Shown here one piece after another: positions 18,900 through 27,367 of a stretch of 64,000 nucleotides of DNA (positions are counted from its first letter, which is position 1; every line of letters starts with the position of its first letter). Source of the DNA: Bog-473 sp963836605 (GTDB taxonomy: Bacteria > Actinomycetota > Acidimicrobiia > Acidimicrobiales > RAAP-2); the NCBI GenBank assembly GCA_963836605.1, contig CAWIKB010000009.1, forward strand, positions 620,001-684,000, read 5' to 3'. Under the pieces are notes generated by a model, which saw nothing but the letters and a program-made list of their open reading frames with translations, did no database searches and had not been told where the DNA came from. The position numbers were made by a program, and so were the translations under genes.

Positions 18900-19748
18900 T
18901 CAGGCGAGGACCTTTCGGCGGAAGTTGCGCAAGCCGAGGCCCATGAACACGGCGGTGAACCCCAGCATCACGGGATAGATGATGTAGAGATGCATGTGGG
19001 GAGCGTTGGTGAACGCCGCCCGCATACCCTCGTTGACGTAGATCAGCGGATTGATCAGCACCAGAATCTGGAGCCAATGGACACCGTGGATGGTGACCGG
19101 AGACAGGCGGGTCCACGCGTAGTAGGTGCCTCCCAGGAAGGTGATCGGCAGGACGATGAAGCCGAACATCAGCCCGATGTTGCGCGGTTCGAAACTCGTT
19201 CCGAGGAGGAGCCCGAGCGAGGTCATGGCAATACAGGCCAGCGGGACCAGGGTGAGGATGTACACCCAGTGCAGGTTGATGTTGGCCTCGACACCGGCGG
19301 CGTGCACCACCGAGGCGATGGGCAGGACGATGATGGCGGAGATCAGGCCCTGGGCTGCGCCTGAGAGGACCTTGGAGATGGCCACCAACCAGATGGGGCA
19401 CGGAGCCTGGACCCGGTCTTCGATTTCCCGGGTGAACCCGAACTCCTGGGCCAGTTGCATGGCCACCGCTTGAATGCCCTGGAACATGATGGACAGGCCG
19501 ACCACCGCGGGGACCAGGACCGTTGCGAAGGCTGACTCGGCTCCCGGAACGCTGGTCGAACCGCCGATCCCCTGGCCGATCTTCGGAAAGATGTAGAGGA
19601 AGACGAAGCACAGCAGGAACGGTTGGACCAAGGTGCGGACGGTGAACTCCACCAGATGCTTGCGCAGCACCACCAGGTCGCGAAGGACCAGCGCACGCAG
19701 GGCGATCCAGCTGGCCGCGGCGGCTGAGCGTGTGGGCTCGAGGGCCAC
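18900..19748 (-). CDS. ABC-2 type transporter permease
   Basis: The 282-residue permease has six predicted membrane helices and the ABC-2 pattern: an N-terminal amphipathic stretch (LRALVLRDLVVLRKHLVEF), then helices with GLSIMFQGIQAVAMQLAQEF and the late LPITFLGGTYYAWTRLSPV. It pairs with the DrrA-like ATPase just upstream on the same strand. The frame used here first offers GTG 19748. However, an ATG at 19807 overlaps the ATPase stop as TGATG in a different frame, so the true N-terminus may lie there, with one base missing in between (for example in the ccc run at 19748-19750). Confidence 0.85.
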   Translation of the reverse strand: MALEPTRSAAAASWIALRALVLRDLVVLRKHLVEFTVRTLVQPFLLCFVFLYIFPKIGQGIGGSTSVPGAESAFATVLVPAVVGLSIMFQGIQAVAMQLAQEFGFTREIEDRVQAPCPIWLVAISKVLSGAAQGLISAIIVLPIASVVHAAGVEANINLHWVYILTLVPLACIAMTSLGLLLGTSFEPRNIGLMFGFIVLPITFLGGTYYAWTRLSPVTIHGVHWLQILVLINPLIYVNEGMRAAFTNAPHMHLYIIYPVMLGFTAVFMGLGLRNFRRKVLA

Positions 19749-19806
19749 CCGACGGCCGGGTTCGGGGCGCGCGCCACGGCCGGCTGTTCCGAGGTCGTGC
19801 TGGCCA

Positions 19807-20802
19807 TCAGTCGCGCAGGTCCTTTCCGGTCAGACCGATGAAGACGGTCTCGAGGGTGGGTTCGGCGATGGAGAGATCGGCCAGATCGAACCTGGCCGCA
19901 TCGGCCGCCGCCACCACCCGCGGCACCAAGCGGTCGGAGCCCTTGACATGCAACTCGACACCGCCCTCGATGGTCCGGGTTCGAGTGACCCCCTCGACCC
20001 GCTGGGTGAAGGTGTCAGCCAGGGCCTCGGGATCCCCGTCCGCCTTGACGGTCACGATGGTGTCCGCGCCCACACTCTGCTTGAGGGCCGACGGCGTATC
20101 GAGCGCCAGGATCTTGCCGTGGTCCATGATGGCCACCCGCCCGCACAACTTGTCGGCCTCTTCCATGTAGTGGGTGGTGAGCATGATGGTCTGGCCCTCG
20201 GCGTTGAGATCCCGCAACAACTCCCACAGGGCCAGCCGGCCCTGTGGATCGAGCCCGGCCGTCGGCTCGTCGAGGAACAGCACGGCCGGTCGATGGAAGA
20301 TGGCGCGGGCCACCATGAGGCGTTGTGCCATGCCGCCCGAGAGGGCGTAGACCGAGGCCGAGGCGAAGTGGGACAGCTGGAACCGTTCGAGGAGTTCGTC
20401 CGCCATCTGCTTTGACTCCCGCGTGCCCATGCCGAACAGGCGCCCGTGGAAGTACAGGTTCTCCCAGGGCGTCAGTTGACGGTCGAGGGTGTTCTGTTGG
20501 GACACCACCCCGATGAGTTGTTTGCACAGGGCGGGGTGGGCGACCACGTCGATCCCGCCCACGTAGGCGTGGCCCGCCGTCGGGATGACCCGGGTGGTCA
20601 GCACGCCCACAGTGGTCGTCTTCCCGGCGCCGTTGGGTCCGAGGAGCCCGAAGACCTCGCCCGCATCGATACGCAGGCTGAGCTCGTCGACGGCCCGGAA
20701 GTCGGCACCGGGGTAGGTCTTGGTCAGCCCGACGGTCTCGATGATGTGGGCGCTCTCGCCCTCGGCTGCTCCGGTCCCGGGAATGGCGGTGGTGGTCGTC
20801 AT
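19807..20802 (-). CDS. ABC transporter ATP-binding protein, DrrA/CcmA-like
   Basis: A 331-residue ATPase with Walker A GPNGAGKTTTVGVL, Q-loop VVSQQNTLDRQL, signature LSGGMAQRLM, Walker B LFLDEPTAGLDP and switch His in LTTHYMEEAD. The ~100-residue C-terminal extension is the one found in daunorubicin-resistance-type exporters. With the following permease it would form a homodimeric drug or lipid exporter. It starts 32 nt after padR on the same strand, so PadR is likely its regulator. Confidence 0.93.
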   Translation of the reverse strand: MTTTTAIPGTGAAEGESAHIIETVGLTKTYPGADFRAVDELSLRIDAGEVFGLLGPNGAGKTTTVGVLTTRVIPTAGHAYVGGIDVVAHPALCKQLIGVVSQQNTLDRQLTPWENLYFHGRLFGMGTRESKQMADELLERFQLSHFASASVYALSGGMAQRLMVARAIFHRPAVLFLDEPTAGLDPQGRLALWELLRDLNAEGQTIMLTTHYMEEADKLCGRVAIMDHGKILALDTPSALKQSVGADTIVTVKADGDPEALADTFTQRVEGVTRTRTIEGGVELHVKGSDRLVPRVVAAADAARFDLADLSIAEPTLETVFIGLTGKDLRD

Positions 20803-20834
20803 GGCGTCCTTGGCACAGTACCGTCGAATCCGGG

Positions 20835-21365
20835 TCAGTCCTCGGCCAGAATCTGGTAGAGCTCCTGGCGGGCTTTCTTGATCACGGCGATTCCCCGCTC
20901 AACCTGCGCATTCTCGCCGGCGCCCGAGAGCTGCTTCGCGGCGTTCATCAGCTGGAAGACCGAGAGACGGAGGGTCCGGATCTGATCGTCGCGCTCTCCT
21001 CTCGATGGCCAGGGGAGGCCGGAGTCGTTGGCCGTTTCGGCCGCTCCCTTCTCCGTCAGGGCGAAGGTACGCGTCCCATCGATTTCGGACGACCGCACCA
21101 TCCCCTCGTCCTCGAGCATTTGCAGGTGCGGGTACACCGACCCTGGACTGGGCCGCCACAGGCCGCCGCTCATCTCCTCCAGGCGGCGCATCACCTCGTA
21201 GCCGTGCGCCGGTTCGTCCTTCAGTGCCGAAAGAATGGCTCGCCGGATGTCGCCCCGGCGCATGCGGCGACCGCCGCCCCATCCGCCACGCTCTCCGCCC
21301 CAGCGCCCGCGCCCGCCCCGCAGGTCTCCGTGACGGCCATGATCGTGGTGTCCTTCGTGTCCCAT
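20835..21365 (-). CDS. PadR-family transcriptional regulator
   Basis: A 176-residue regulator. After a His/Gly/Arg-rich N-terminal tail (MGHEGHHDHGRHGDLRGGRG, then RWGGERGG) comes the PadR winged helix: GDIRRAILSALKDEPAHGYE, MSGGLWRPSPGSVYPHLQML and the wing DGTRTFALTEKGA. A C-terminal helical dimerisation region follows (PadR-s1-like). The ATG at 21365 with AAGGAG at 7-nt spacing is preferred over upstream starts. It leads the padR-ATPase-permease unit, so autoregulation and control of the exporter are expected. The His-rich tail might bind metal, which is speculative. Confidence 0.9.
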   Translation of the reverse strand: MGHEGHHDHGRHGDLRGGRGRWGGERGGWGGGRRMRRGDIRRAILSALKDEPAHGYEVMRRLEEMSGGLWRPSPGSVYPHLQMLEDEGMVRSSEIDGTRTFALTEKGAAETANDSGLPWPSRGERDDQIRTLRLSVFQLMNAAKQLSGAGENAQVERGIAVIKKARQELYQILAED

Positions 21366-21387
21366 TCTGAGACTCCTTCTCTCTGTC

Positions 21388-21413
21388 GTGTTGTCGCTGC
21401 GTGTTGTCGCTGC
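21388..21413. repeat. Tandem duplication of a 13-bp unit in the padR leader
   Basis: The unit gtgttgtcgctgc occurs twice head to tail without mismatch, 23 bp upstream of the padR start codon. It is within the untranslated leader and may mark a recent slippage event. Confidence 0.7.
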
Positions 21414-21457
21414 CTTTTCAGGTTGTCGTTTGGGCAACCGTACATACAAGAACACTA

Positions 21458-21469
21458 ATGATATATCAT
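21458..21469. promoter_or_regulatory. AT-rich palindrome ATGATATATCAT, candidate PadR operator
   Basis: A perfect 12-bp palindrome in the intergenic region between padR (minus) and msrA (plus). AT-rich palindromes carrying ATG/CAT half-sites in the regulator's own promoter are usual PadR targets. Assignment to this PadR is an inference. Confidence 0.5.
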
Positions 21470-21614
21470 AACATTCCGCCGATGTCACGAGAAATCTTGC
21501 GGAATGGCGGCCACGATGCACGAAGGCCGGCACCAGTGCGCATACTGGAGGGAGCGCAACGGGGCGGGACGGCCTCGATGGGCGTCATCATCGATCGAGT
21601 CCCCGGGAGGCGCA

Positions 21615-22271
21615 ATGGGCCTGTTCACATCGCACAAATCGGAAATGGTGGGAGCGGACAAGGCCCTGCCGGGGCGCGCCGAGCCCATGGAGGTGGGCTC
21701 GAGGCACCTGGTCCTGGGCACGCCGATCGCCCCACCCTTTCCGGAGGGGATGGAGCAGGCCATCTTCGGCATGGGGTGCTTCTGGGGGGCCGAGCGTCTG
21801 TTCTGGACGCTGCCGGGCGTCTACACCACCGCCGTGGGCTATGCCGGTGGCATCACACCGAACCCGACGTACAACGAGGTGTGCAGCGGCCGGACCGGCC
21901 ATACCGAAGCCGTCCTGGTCGTCTTCGATCCTGCCGTCATCAGCTACGAGACGCTGCTCGGCGTCTTCTTCGAGGGGCATGATCCGACCCAGGGCATGCG
22001 ACAGGGCAATGACGCGGGCACGCAGTACCGCTCGGCCATCTACACGACGTCGCCCGAGCAGGCCGCGGTGGCGACGGAGGTGGCAGCCCGCTTCCAGCAG
22101 TCGCTGAACGAGGCGCGCTACGGGACGATCACCACCGAGATCGCGCCGGCGGGGCCCTTCTACTATGCCGAGCCGTACCACCAGCAGTATCTCGAAGCCA
22201 ACCCGGGCGGGTACTGCGGGCTCGGCGGCACCGGCGTGTCGTGCCCGATCGGGCTCCCCGGAGTCGGATGA
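21615..22271 (+). CDS. msrA: Peptide methionine sulfoxide reductase MsrA
   Basis: The 218-residue enzyme reduces the S-epimer of methionine sulfoxide. The catalytic GCFWG has nucleophile Cys55, followed by the family stretches AVGYAGGITPNPTYNEVCSG and GQ/YRSAIY-like GTQYRSAIY, and the C-terminal GYCGLGGTGVSCP carries resolving cysteines. The first ~45 residues precede the usual family core. The ATG at 21615 has GGGAGG at 21605-21610. It is divergent from padR and convergent with the nitronate monooxygenase-like gene (14 bp between stops). Confidence 0.95.
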   Translation: MGLFTSHKSEMVGADKALPGRAEPMEVGSRHLVLGTPIAPPFPEGMEQAIFGMGCFWGAERLFWTLPGVYTTAVGYAGGITPNPTYNEVCSGRTGHTEAVLVVFDPAVISYETLLGVFFEGHDPTQGMRQGNDAGTQYRSAIYTTSPEQAAVATEVAARFQQSLNEARYGTITTEIAPAGPFYYAEPYHQQYLEANPGGYCGLGGTGVSCPIGLPGVG

Positions 22272-22285
22272 AGCGCCGGCTGAGG

Positions 22286-23251
22286 TCAGCGCAGCGCGGA
22301 TAGGCGGTCGAGGGCCGCCTCGGCCTCGACCACAAAGCGCTGCACCAGCTCGGCCGCGGGCACGAGCTCAGAAACGGCACCCACGCCCTGGCCGGCGGGG
22401 TAGCACTCCTTGTCGACGTCCACCCCGTCGGTGTAGGAATCGCCGCCCAGGTGCATCACCCCAGAGCGGTAGGCCGCACTCAGCTGTTCGGGGAATTTCT
22501 TCAGGTCTTCGGGGTGCGCGTCGAAGTGATCGGTGTAGTCGTTGCGGACCACGCGCATGGTCTTACCCGAGTAGGCGCGGCTGACCGTGGTCTGGTCCTC
22601 CCGGCTCGCCAGCAGCTTCTCCTTGTAGCCGAGCACGCCCCGTGCCTCGGGGGTGGCGATGAAGCGAGTGCCCACCCAGACGCCGTCCGCTCCCAGAGCG
22701 AGGGCGGCGGCCAGGCCACGGCCGTCGAATATGCCCCCGGCGGCCACGACGGGGACGCGCCGGCCGACGGCATCGACGATCTGCGGAATGAGCGGGAAGG
22801 AGGCCACCTGGCCGGTGTGCCCACCGGCTTCGGTGCCCTGGGCCACCACCAGATCGCACCCGGCCTCGACGGCCCGCACGGCGTGCTCGACCTTTCCGCA
22901 CATACTGACCACCACCACACCGTGGCGATGGCACTGGTCCACCACCTCGGTGGGCACGCCCAGTCCGGCCACGAATGCCTTGGCCCCACCGTCGATGACC
23001 AGCTGCACCTGGTCACGCATGCCCCCGGGCATGGCAGTGAGCAGATCAACCCCGAACGGCTTGTCCGTCGCTTCCCGAACGGCGGCTATCTCCGCCACCA
23101 TCTGTTCGTTCCCCATGGTCGATGCGCCCAGGCACCCGAATCCGCCGGCCCCGGACACTGCCGCGGCGAGCTCGGCGTAGGACACGCCGCCCATGCCGGC
23201 CAGCATGACCGGATGCTCGATGCCGAGGAGCTCGGTCAGTCGCGTACGCAT
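22286..23251 (-). CDS. Nitronate monooxygenase / 2-nitropropane dioxygenase-like FMN enzyme
   Basis: A 321-residue TIM-barrel flavoprotein. Family stretches are TELLGIEHPVMLAGMGGVSY at the N-terminus, VVAQGTEAGGHTG at the FMN-phosphate/active-site loop, PVVAAGGIFDGRGLAAALAL, and GADGVWVGTRFIAT. Proteins of this kind oxidise alkyl nitronates, but many homologues act on other enoyl-type substrates, so nitronate specificity is not proven. ATG 23251 (MRTRLTELLG) is chosen over an upstream ATG. It is divergent from marR (129 bp shared region), so MarR may also affect it. Confidence 0.85.
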   Translation of the reverse strand: MRTRLTELLGIEHPVMLAGMGGVSYAELAAAVSGAGGFGCLGASTMGNEQMVAEIAAVREATDKPFGVDLLTAMPGGMRDQVQLVIDGGAKAFVAGLGVPTEVVDQCHRHGVVVVSMCGKVEHAVRAVEAGCDLVVAQGTEAGGHTGQVASFPLIPQIVDAVGRRVPVVAAGGIFDGRGLAAALALGADGVWVGTRFIATPEARGVLGYKEKLLASREDQTTVSRAYSGKTMRVVRNDYTDHFDAHPEDLKKFPEQLSAAYRSGVMHLGGDSYTDGVDVDKECYPAGQGVGAVSELVPAAELVQRFVVEAEAALDRLSALR

Positions 23252-23342
23252 CAGCGTGGGCCCTCTTTCGGTTCGTCGGTGCCCGGTGTCGGCGGGCGGC
23301 ATGTCACCGCCGGGACCGTAGCGCGAGCAGGCTGTCGGCAGG

Positions 23343-23371
23343 TTGCATTTGACTTAACATATTCCTATCAT
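23343..23371 (+). promoter_or_regulatory. Promoter for marR, probably leaderless
   Basis: TTGCAT (23343-23348) and TATCAT (23366-23371) are separated by 17 bp. The -10 lies 9 bp before the ATG at 23381, so transcription would begin at or within a few bases of the start codon. An imperfect direct repeat (ATCATGGGTG at 23367, ATTATGGGTG at 23378) overlaps the -10 and the start codon. Confidence 0.45.
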
Positions 23372-23380
23372 GGGTGTATT

Positions 23381-23899
23381 ATGGGTGACGCCACGCTGCT
23401 CTCACCATCGAAGGTCGTCGAGGCGCAGACCGAGCGCGGGACACCCGAGAGCTCCGTGGTGGACGAGGAGGCCTTCGAGCTCCTGCTCGCCTTCACCCGC
23501 CTGGCTCGCAATGCCAAGCAGAACGATGAGGTCCCCAGCCGGTTGCGGACTCTGCTCGACGATGGGGTCTTGGCTCCCCGCCATTTGACGGCGTTCGCCA
23601 TCGTGGCCATGCACGGCCCGTTGTCCATTTCGCAACTGGCCCAGCGCGAGGGGTGTGCCACCACCACGGCCAGTCTCGTGGCCACGCAATTGGCCGATGC
23701 CGGCCTGATCGAGCGACGCGAAGATGCCTTGGACAGGCGGCGGACGGTCGTCACGGTCGCCCCATCATTCCGGAAGGACAGCCGTCACGTCCTGGACGCG
23801 CGGTTGGCACCACTGCGCCGGGCGATGGAGCGGATGGGCCCGCAACGGGCGCGCGTGGTGATGGAGGGGTTGGCCATCCTGGCGGAGGAGATTGCATGA
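23381..23899 (+). CDS. MarR-family transcriptional regulator
   Basis: A 172-residue winged-helix regulator. After an acidic N-terminal helix (DEEAFELLLAFTRLARNAKQ) come LTAFAIVAMHGPLSISQLAQ, the recognition region ATTTASLVATQLADAGLIER and the wing REDALDRRRTVVTVAP, in the order of MarR proteins. It binds DNA as a dimer and usually represses a neighbouring efflux pump. Its stop overlaps the start region of the DHA2 MFS gene (ATGA at 23896-23899), indicating co-transcription and probable control of that pump. Confidence 0.9.
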   Translation: MGDATLLSPSKVVEAQTERGTPESSVVDEEAFELLLAFTRLARNAKQNDEVPSRLRTLLDDGVLAPRHLTAFAIVAMHGPLSISQLAQREGCATTTASLVATQLADAGLIERREDALDRRRTVVTVAPSFRKDSRHVLDARLAPLRRAMERMGPQRARVVMEGLAILAEEIA

Positions 23900-23918
23900 A
23901 GCTCACCAGGATTTCGAC

Positions 23919-25985
23919 GTGACCTTGGCGGCGACACCGGTGGTCGAGCCGATCACCAAACGTCGTTTGTGGTTCATCCTCGGCGCGCTCCTGCTCGGCA
24001 TGTTGCTGGCCGCACTGGACCAGACCATCGTCTCCACCGCCCTGCCCACCATCGTGGGGGATCTCCACGGCGGCTCGCACCTGGCCTGGGTCGTCACGGC
24101 ATACCTTCTGGCCTCGACGGTGTCCACGCCCTTGTGGGGCAAGCTGGGGGACCAGTACGGCCGCAAGTTCTTCTTCCAGGCGGCCATCGTGATCTTCGTG
24201 ATCGGCTCGGCCCTGTCGGGCTTCAGCCACACCATGAACGAGTTGATCTTGTTCCGCGCCGTGCAGGGACTCGGCGGTGGCGGACTGATGGTGGGGGCCC
24301 AGACCATCATCGGCGACGTGGTCTCTCCCCGTGAACGCGGTCGCTACATGGGTCTCTTCGGAGCCATGTTCGGCGTGGCCACGGTGATCGGCCCGCTCAT
24401 CGGCGGTCTCTGTGTGACCTATCTCAACTGGCGCTGGGTGTTCTACATCAACCTGCCGCTCGGGTTCCTGGCGCTGTTCATCACCGGCGCGGCTCTGCCC
24501 GGCGCGCTCAAGCGCGTCCACCATGCCATCGACTACATGGGGACCCTCGTCCTCTCGGCGTCGGCCACGTTGCTCATCCTCTTTGCCAGTCTCGGCGGCA
24601 TCTCATGGGCCTGGGGCTCGCCGCAAAGTGTGAGCCTGCTGGTGGCGGGCGTGGTGACGGCGTTCCTGTTCCTGCTGGTCGAGCACCGGGCCAAGGAGCC
24701 GGTCATCCCACTCAAGCTCTTCCGGGTCCGCGTGTTCTCGGCGGCCAGTGCCATCGGCTTCGTCATGGGCTTCGCCATGTTCGGGGCCCTGACCTTCCTG
24801 CCGCTCTTCTTGCAGAACGTCAAGGGCGTGAGTCCCACGGCGTCGGGACTGCGGATCCTGCCGCTCATGGGAGGGATGCTCGGTGCCGCGATCATCTCCG
24901 GGCGACTGGTCACGCGGTGGGGTCGCTACAAGGTCTTTCCCGTCGTCGGCACCGCCCTGATGACCCTGGGGGCGTACCTCATGTCCCTTATCGGCCAGAC
25001 CACCGGAGCCTGGGTCATGGCCGGGTACATGTTCGTCTTCGGTGCCGGCCTCGGACTGATCATGCAGGTGCTCGTGGTGGCCGTCCAGAACGCCGTCTCG
25101 TACGAGGACCTCGGGGTGGCCACCAGTAGCGCCACGTTCTTCCGCATGATCGGCGGCTCCTTCGGGACGGCCGTCTTCGGCGCCATCTACACCAACGTGT
25201 TGCGGAGCAACCTCACCCCGACCCTGGCCTCCCTCCATGGTCCACAGTCCCACCTCAACCTTCAGACGCAGGACCCTTCCGTCCTCGAGACCCTGCACCG
25301 CCTGGCGCCCGAGATCTACGAGAAGGTCCTGGCCGCCATCACGAACTCCGTGCAGACCGTCTTCCTGGTGGCGGTGCCCATCGCCTTCTTGGCCTTCCTG
25401 CTGAGCTGGCTCCTGCCCGAGCTCGAACTGCGAAAGACGGTGCAGACGATCGACACCGGCGAGGGGTTCGGGGTCCCCGATCCGAGGACGTCCCTGCAGG
25501 AGATCGAATTGGCGCTCCAACGCCTCTCCAATCGCGAGAACCGGAGCGAGCTGTACCAGACCCTGGCGAACCGGGCCGGCATCGACCTCCCCCCACGGTC
25601 CTGTTGGTTGCTCTATCGCCTGGCCGATTGCCCCGCGTCCACGGTCCGAGGAGTGGCCGGCCGTCTGGGCGTCGACCAGCAGATCATCGAACCTGGAATC
25701 GAGGGCTTGATCAGCGCGGGCATGGTGGCCGAGGTGACCCGGGGTGACGAGTGCGACCTGGTCCTCACCCCGGCCGGTGAGAACGCCATCGCCCAACTCA
25801 CCGAGGCTCGACGCAGTGGGCTCACCGAACTCCTCGACGGGTGGAACCCCGAAGAGCACCCCGAGATCATCGACATGGTCAAGGAGCTTGCCGGCTCGCT
25901 CCTCGCCGACGATGAGCGATTGGTGGCGGATGCTCTTCCCGGTACGTCGTTGGCATCGACAGGGGGAGCGGGCGGCTCCCATTAG
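23919..25985 (+). CDS. DHA2 MFS drug exporter with C-terminal MarR-like winged-helix domain
   Basis: The ~688-residue protein has an EmrB/QacA-type 14-helix portion (DQTIVSTALPTIVGDLHGG, LWGKLGDQYGRKFFF, VQGLGGGGLMVGAQTIIGD) to about residue 510. A soluble ~170-residue C-terminal domain follows (SLQEIELALQRLSNRENRSE ... VAGRLGVDQQIIEPGIEGLI ... DLVLTPAGENAIAQL) that reads as a MarR-like winged helix with flanking helices. The start is unsettled: GTG 23919 lies in frame, TTG 23892 is in frame but has its ribosome site too close, and the well-spaced ATG 23896 is in another frame and stops after eight codons. It is co-directional with marR. The fused domain may sense substrate or bind DNA. Confidence 0.85.
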   Translation: MTLAATPVVEPITKRRLWFILGALLLGMLLAALDQTIVSTALPTIVGDLHGGSHLAWVVTAYLLASTVSTPLWGKLGDQYGRKFFFQAAIVIFVIGSALSGFSHTMNELILFRAVQGLGGGGLMVGAQTIIGDVVSPRERGRYMGLFGAMFGVATVIGPLIGGLCVTYLNWRWVFYINLPLGFLALFITGAALPGALKRVHHAIDYMGTLVLSASATLLILFASLGGISWAWGSPQSVSLLVAGVVTAFLFLLVEHRAKEPVIPLKLFRVRVFSAASAIGFVMGFAMFGALTFLPLFLQNVKGVSPTASGLRILPLMGGMLGAAIISGRLVTRWGRYKVFPVVGTALMTLGAYLMSLIGQTTGAWVMAGYMFVFGAGLGLIMQVLVVAVQNAVSYEDLGVATSSATFFRMIGGSFGTAVFGAIYTNVLRSNLTPTLASLHGPQSHLNLQTQDPSVLETLHRLAPEIYEKVLAAITNSVQTVFLVAVPIAFLAFLLSWLLPELELRKTVQTIDTGEGFGVPDPRTSLQEIELALQRLSNRENRSELYQTLANRAGIDLPPRSCWLLYRLADCPASTVRGVAGRLGVDQQIIEPGIEGLISAGMVAEVTRGDECDLVLTPAGENAIAQLTEARRSGLTELLDGWNPEEHPEIIDMVKELAGSLLADDERLVADALPGTSLASTGGAGGSH

Positions 25986-26067
25986 GGCGGCTACGGCAGC
26001 CACGGCGGCGGATCGCCCCGAACGCCGCGCCTCATCCCGAATCGGCGCCGGCGGCCCGGACCAGCCC

Positions 26068-26526
26068 TCAGCGAGGAACCTGGCTTCTCGTCACGATCAC
26101 GCTGCAGGGCGCATTGCGCACCACGTGATCCGAGACGGAGCCAAGGATGGCCCGCTTCAGTCCACCCCGCCCGCGAGAGCCAAGCACGATGGCCTGAGCA
26201 GACAGCTCCTTCGCGAGGTCGCAGATCGCTGCGCCGGGATCGCCCCACACCACACGGGTCTCGAGCCCGGCCAGGCCAAGTTGCGACTGCGCGAGTCGAA
26301 TTACAGCATCCGCACCCTCGGTGGCTTGGGTGACCTCCCGGTCGTACTGCTGGGGATTCATATCGGGCCCGGCGTGTCCCGAGCCGACCAGCGATTCCGG
26401 GTCCGGTGCCGTCGCCACGGTCACGAGAACCAGACCCGTGGTGCGGCCAAGCAATTCGATCCCCACCGACAGTGCGTCGAGTGATTGCTCGGAGCCGTCG
26501 GTGCACAGCAGGATCGGGGGCGTCAT
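26068..26526 (-). CDS. Universal stress protein, single UspA domain
   Basis: A 152-residue UspA-fold protein. PPILLCTDGSEQSLDAL is the N-terminal strand with the nucleotide-contacting Asp. GSRGRGGLKRAILGSVSD is the G-x2-G-x9-G-S ATP-binding motif, followed by VVRNAPCSVIV. It is therefore expected to bind ATP and to be induced under stress, as known for actinobacterial USPs. The ATG at 26526 (MTPPILLCTD) gives the standard start; it is convergent with the MFS gene. Confidence 0.92.
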   Translation of the reverse strand: MTPPILLCTDGSEQSLDALSVGIELLGRTTGLVLVTVATAPDPESLVGSGHAGPDMNPQQYDREVTQATEGADAVIRLAQSQLGLAGLETRVVWGDPGAAICDLAKELSAQAIVLGSRGRGGLKRAILGSVSDHVVRNAPCSVIVTRSQVPR

Positions 26527-26614
26527 CGAGGCCCACCGTAGCAATGCCCCCGGCGCCGGGTTCGAGGGAACCCAGAGGCCGGATCCCGAGCAGTGGCGAT
26601 CCCCCGGTGGAACG

Positions 26615-27367
26615 ATGTCAGGCGTGCGAGCCCGGATCGCCGTCATCACGCTGGTCATCTCGGGGCTGGTCGCCTGGTGCGGTTGGGTAAGCGGCTTCCA
26701 TCACTCCACGCCAGCCGCCTTTGCCACCTGGTCGGCCTCGCTGGCCGCGGTGGCGGTGGTCGATCTGCTGTTCTGGCGGGGCCGGCGTCACCGCCGCTTC
26801 GCCGTGCGTCTTCCGCCGGCCCGACAGGACTGGCCGCGACCGGGACGGGGCGGAATCAGCCGAACGCTTCTGGGGGTGGCGCCCTGGTTGGTCATGGTCG
26901 CGGTGGTGCTCGTCTGGGAGCTGCTGGGCATTGCGACCGGACCGGGCCAACCGCACCTGACGATCAGCGCGCTCGCGTTGGCCTTCCGACCTCTCGATGC
27001 GGCCCTGCTGCTGGTCTGGATACTGGTGGGTGTCGGGTACGGCGCGGCGCGGGCCCGGGCGCCCTCCGTCGAGGTCTCGGCTCAGTCGGCTGGAAGCGCA
27101 TCGCCCGGAGTGATCCTGGTGGGCGAGGGGCAGGGGCACCACGCGTACGCGCCGGCGTTGCTCCTTCCCCAGAGTCGCGCCGCCGGCGTGACCTTCTGGG
27201 TGGGCATCGTCATCGTCGGCGCGCTGGTCGACCTCGCCGCCCGGCGGTCACAAGGCCGGTTGGCCGATGCCGAGGAATTCATCCGGCTGATCTCACGGAC
27301 GAAAGTCGCCCAGGTCCTGCTCATCGCCGCGTGGTGCTCTGCCGGATGGCATTCCTTCGCTCACTAG
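26615..27367 (+). CDS. Hypothetical polytopic membrane protein
   Basis: A 250-residue protein with six likely membrane helices: two in the N-terminal third (AVITLVISGLVAWCGWVSGF and an Ala/Val-rich segment), two in the middle (LLGVAPWLVMVAVVLVWELL and LLLVWILVGVGYGAA), two near the C-terminus. Basic loops (RRGRRHRRFAVRL-like) are cytoplasmic by the positive-inside rule. I do not recognise the family. ATG 26615 is chosen because upstream codons are antisense to the USP gene. It overlaps the convergent M48 protease gene stop by 4 bp. Confidence 0.6.
   Translation: MSGVRARIAVITLVISGLVAWCGWVSGFHHSTPAAFATWSASLAAVAVVDLLFWRGRRHRRFAVRLPPARQDWPRPGRGGISRTLLGVAPWLVMVAVVLVWELLGIATGPGQPHLTISALALAFRPLDAALLLVWILVGVGYGAARARAPSVEVSAQSAGSASPGVILVGEGQGHHAYAPALLLPQSRAAGVTFWVGIVIVGALVDLAARRSQGRLADAEEFIRLISRTKVAQVLLIAAWCSAGWHSFAH

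Noticed and set aside
22451..23380. Open frame upstream of marR in the same phase
   Set aside because: It is antisense to the nitronate monooxygenase gene and has no homologous motifs; the MarR start at 23381 is better supported by a promoter.
24603..26003. Minus-strand open frame of 466 residues
   Set aside because: It is antisense to the MFS gene, rich in Gly/Glu/His, with no recognisable domain.
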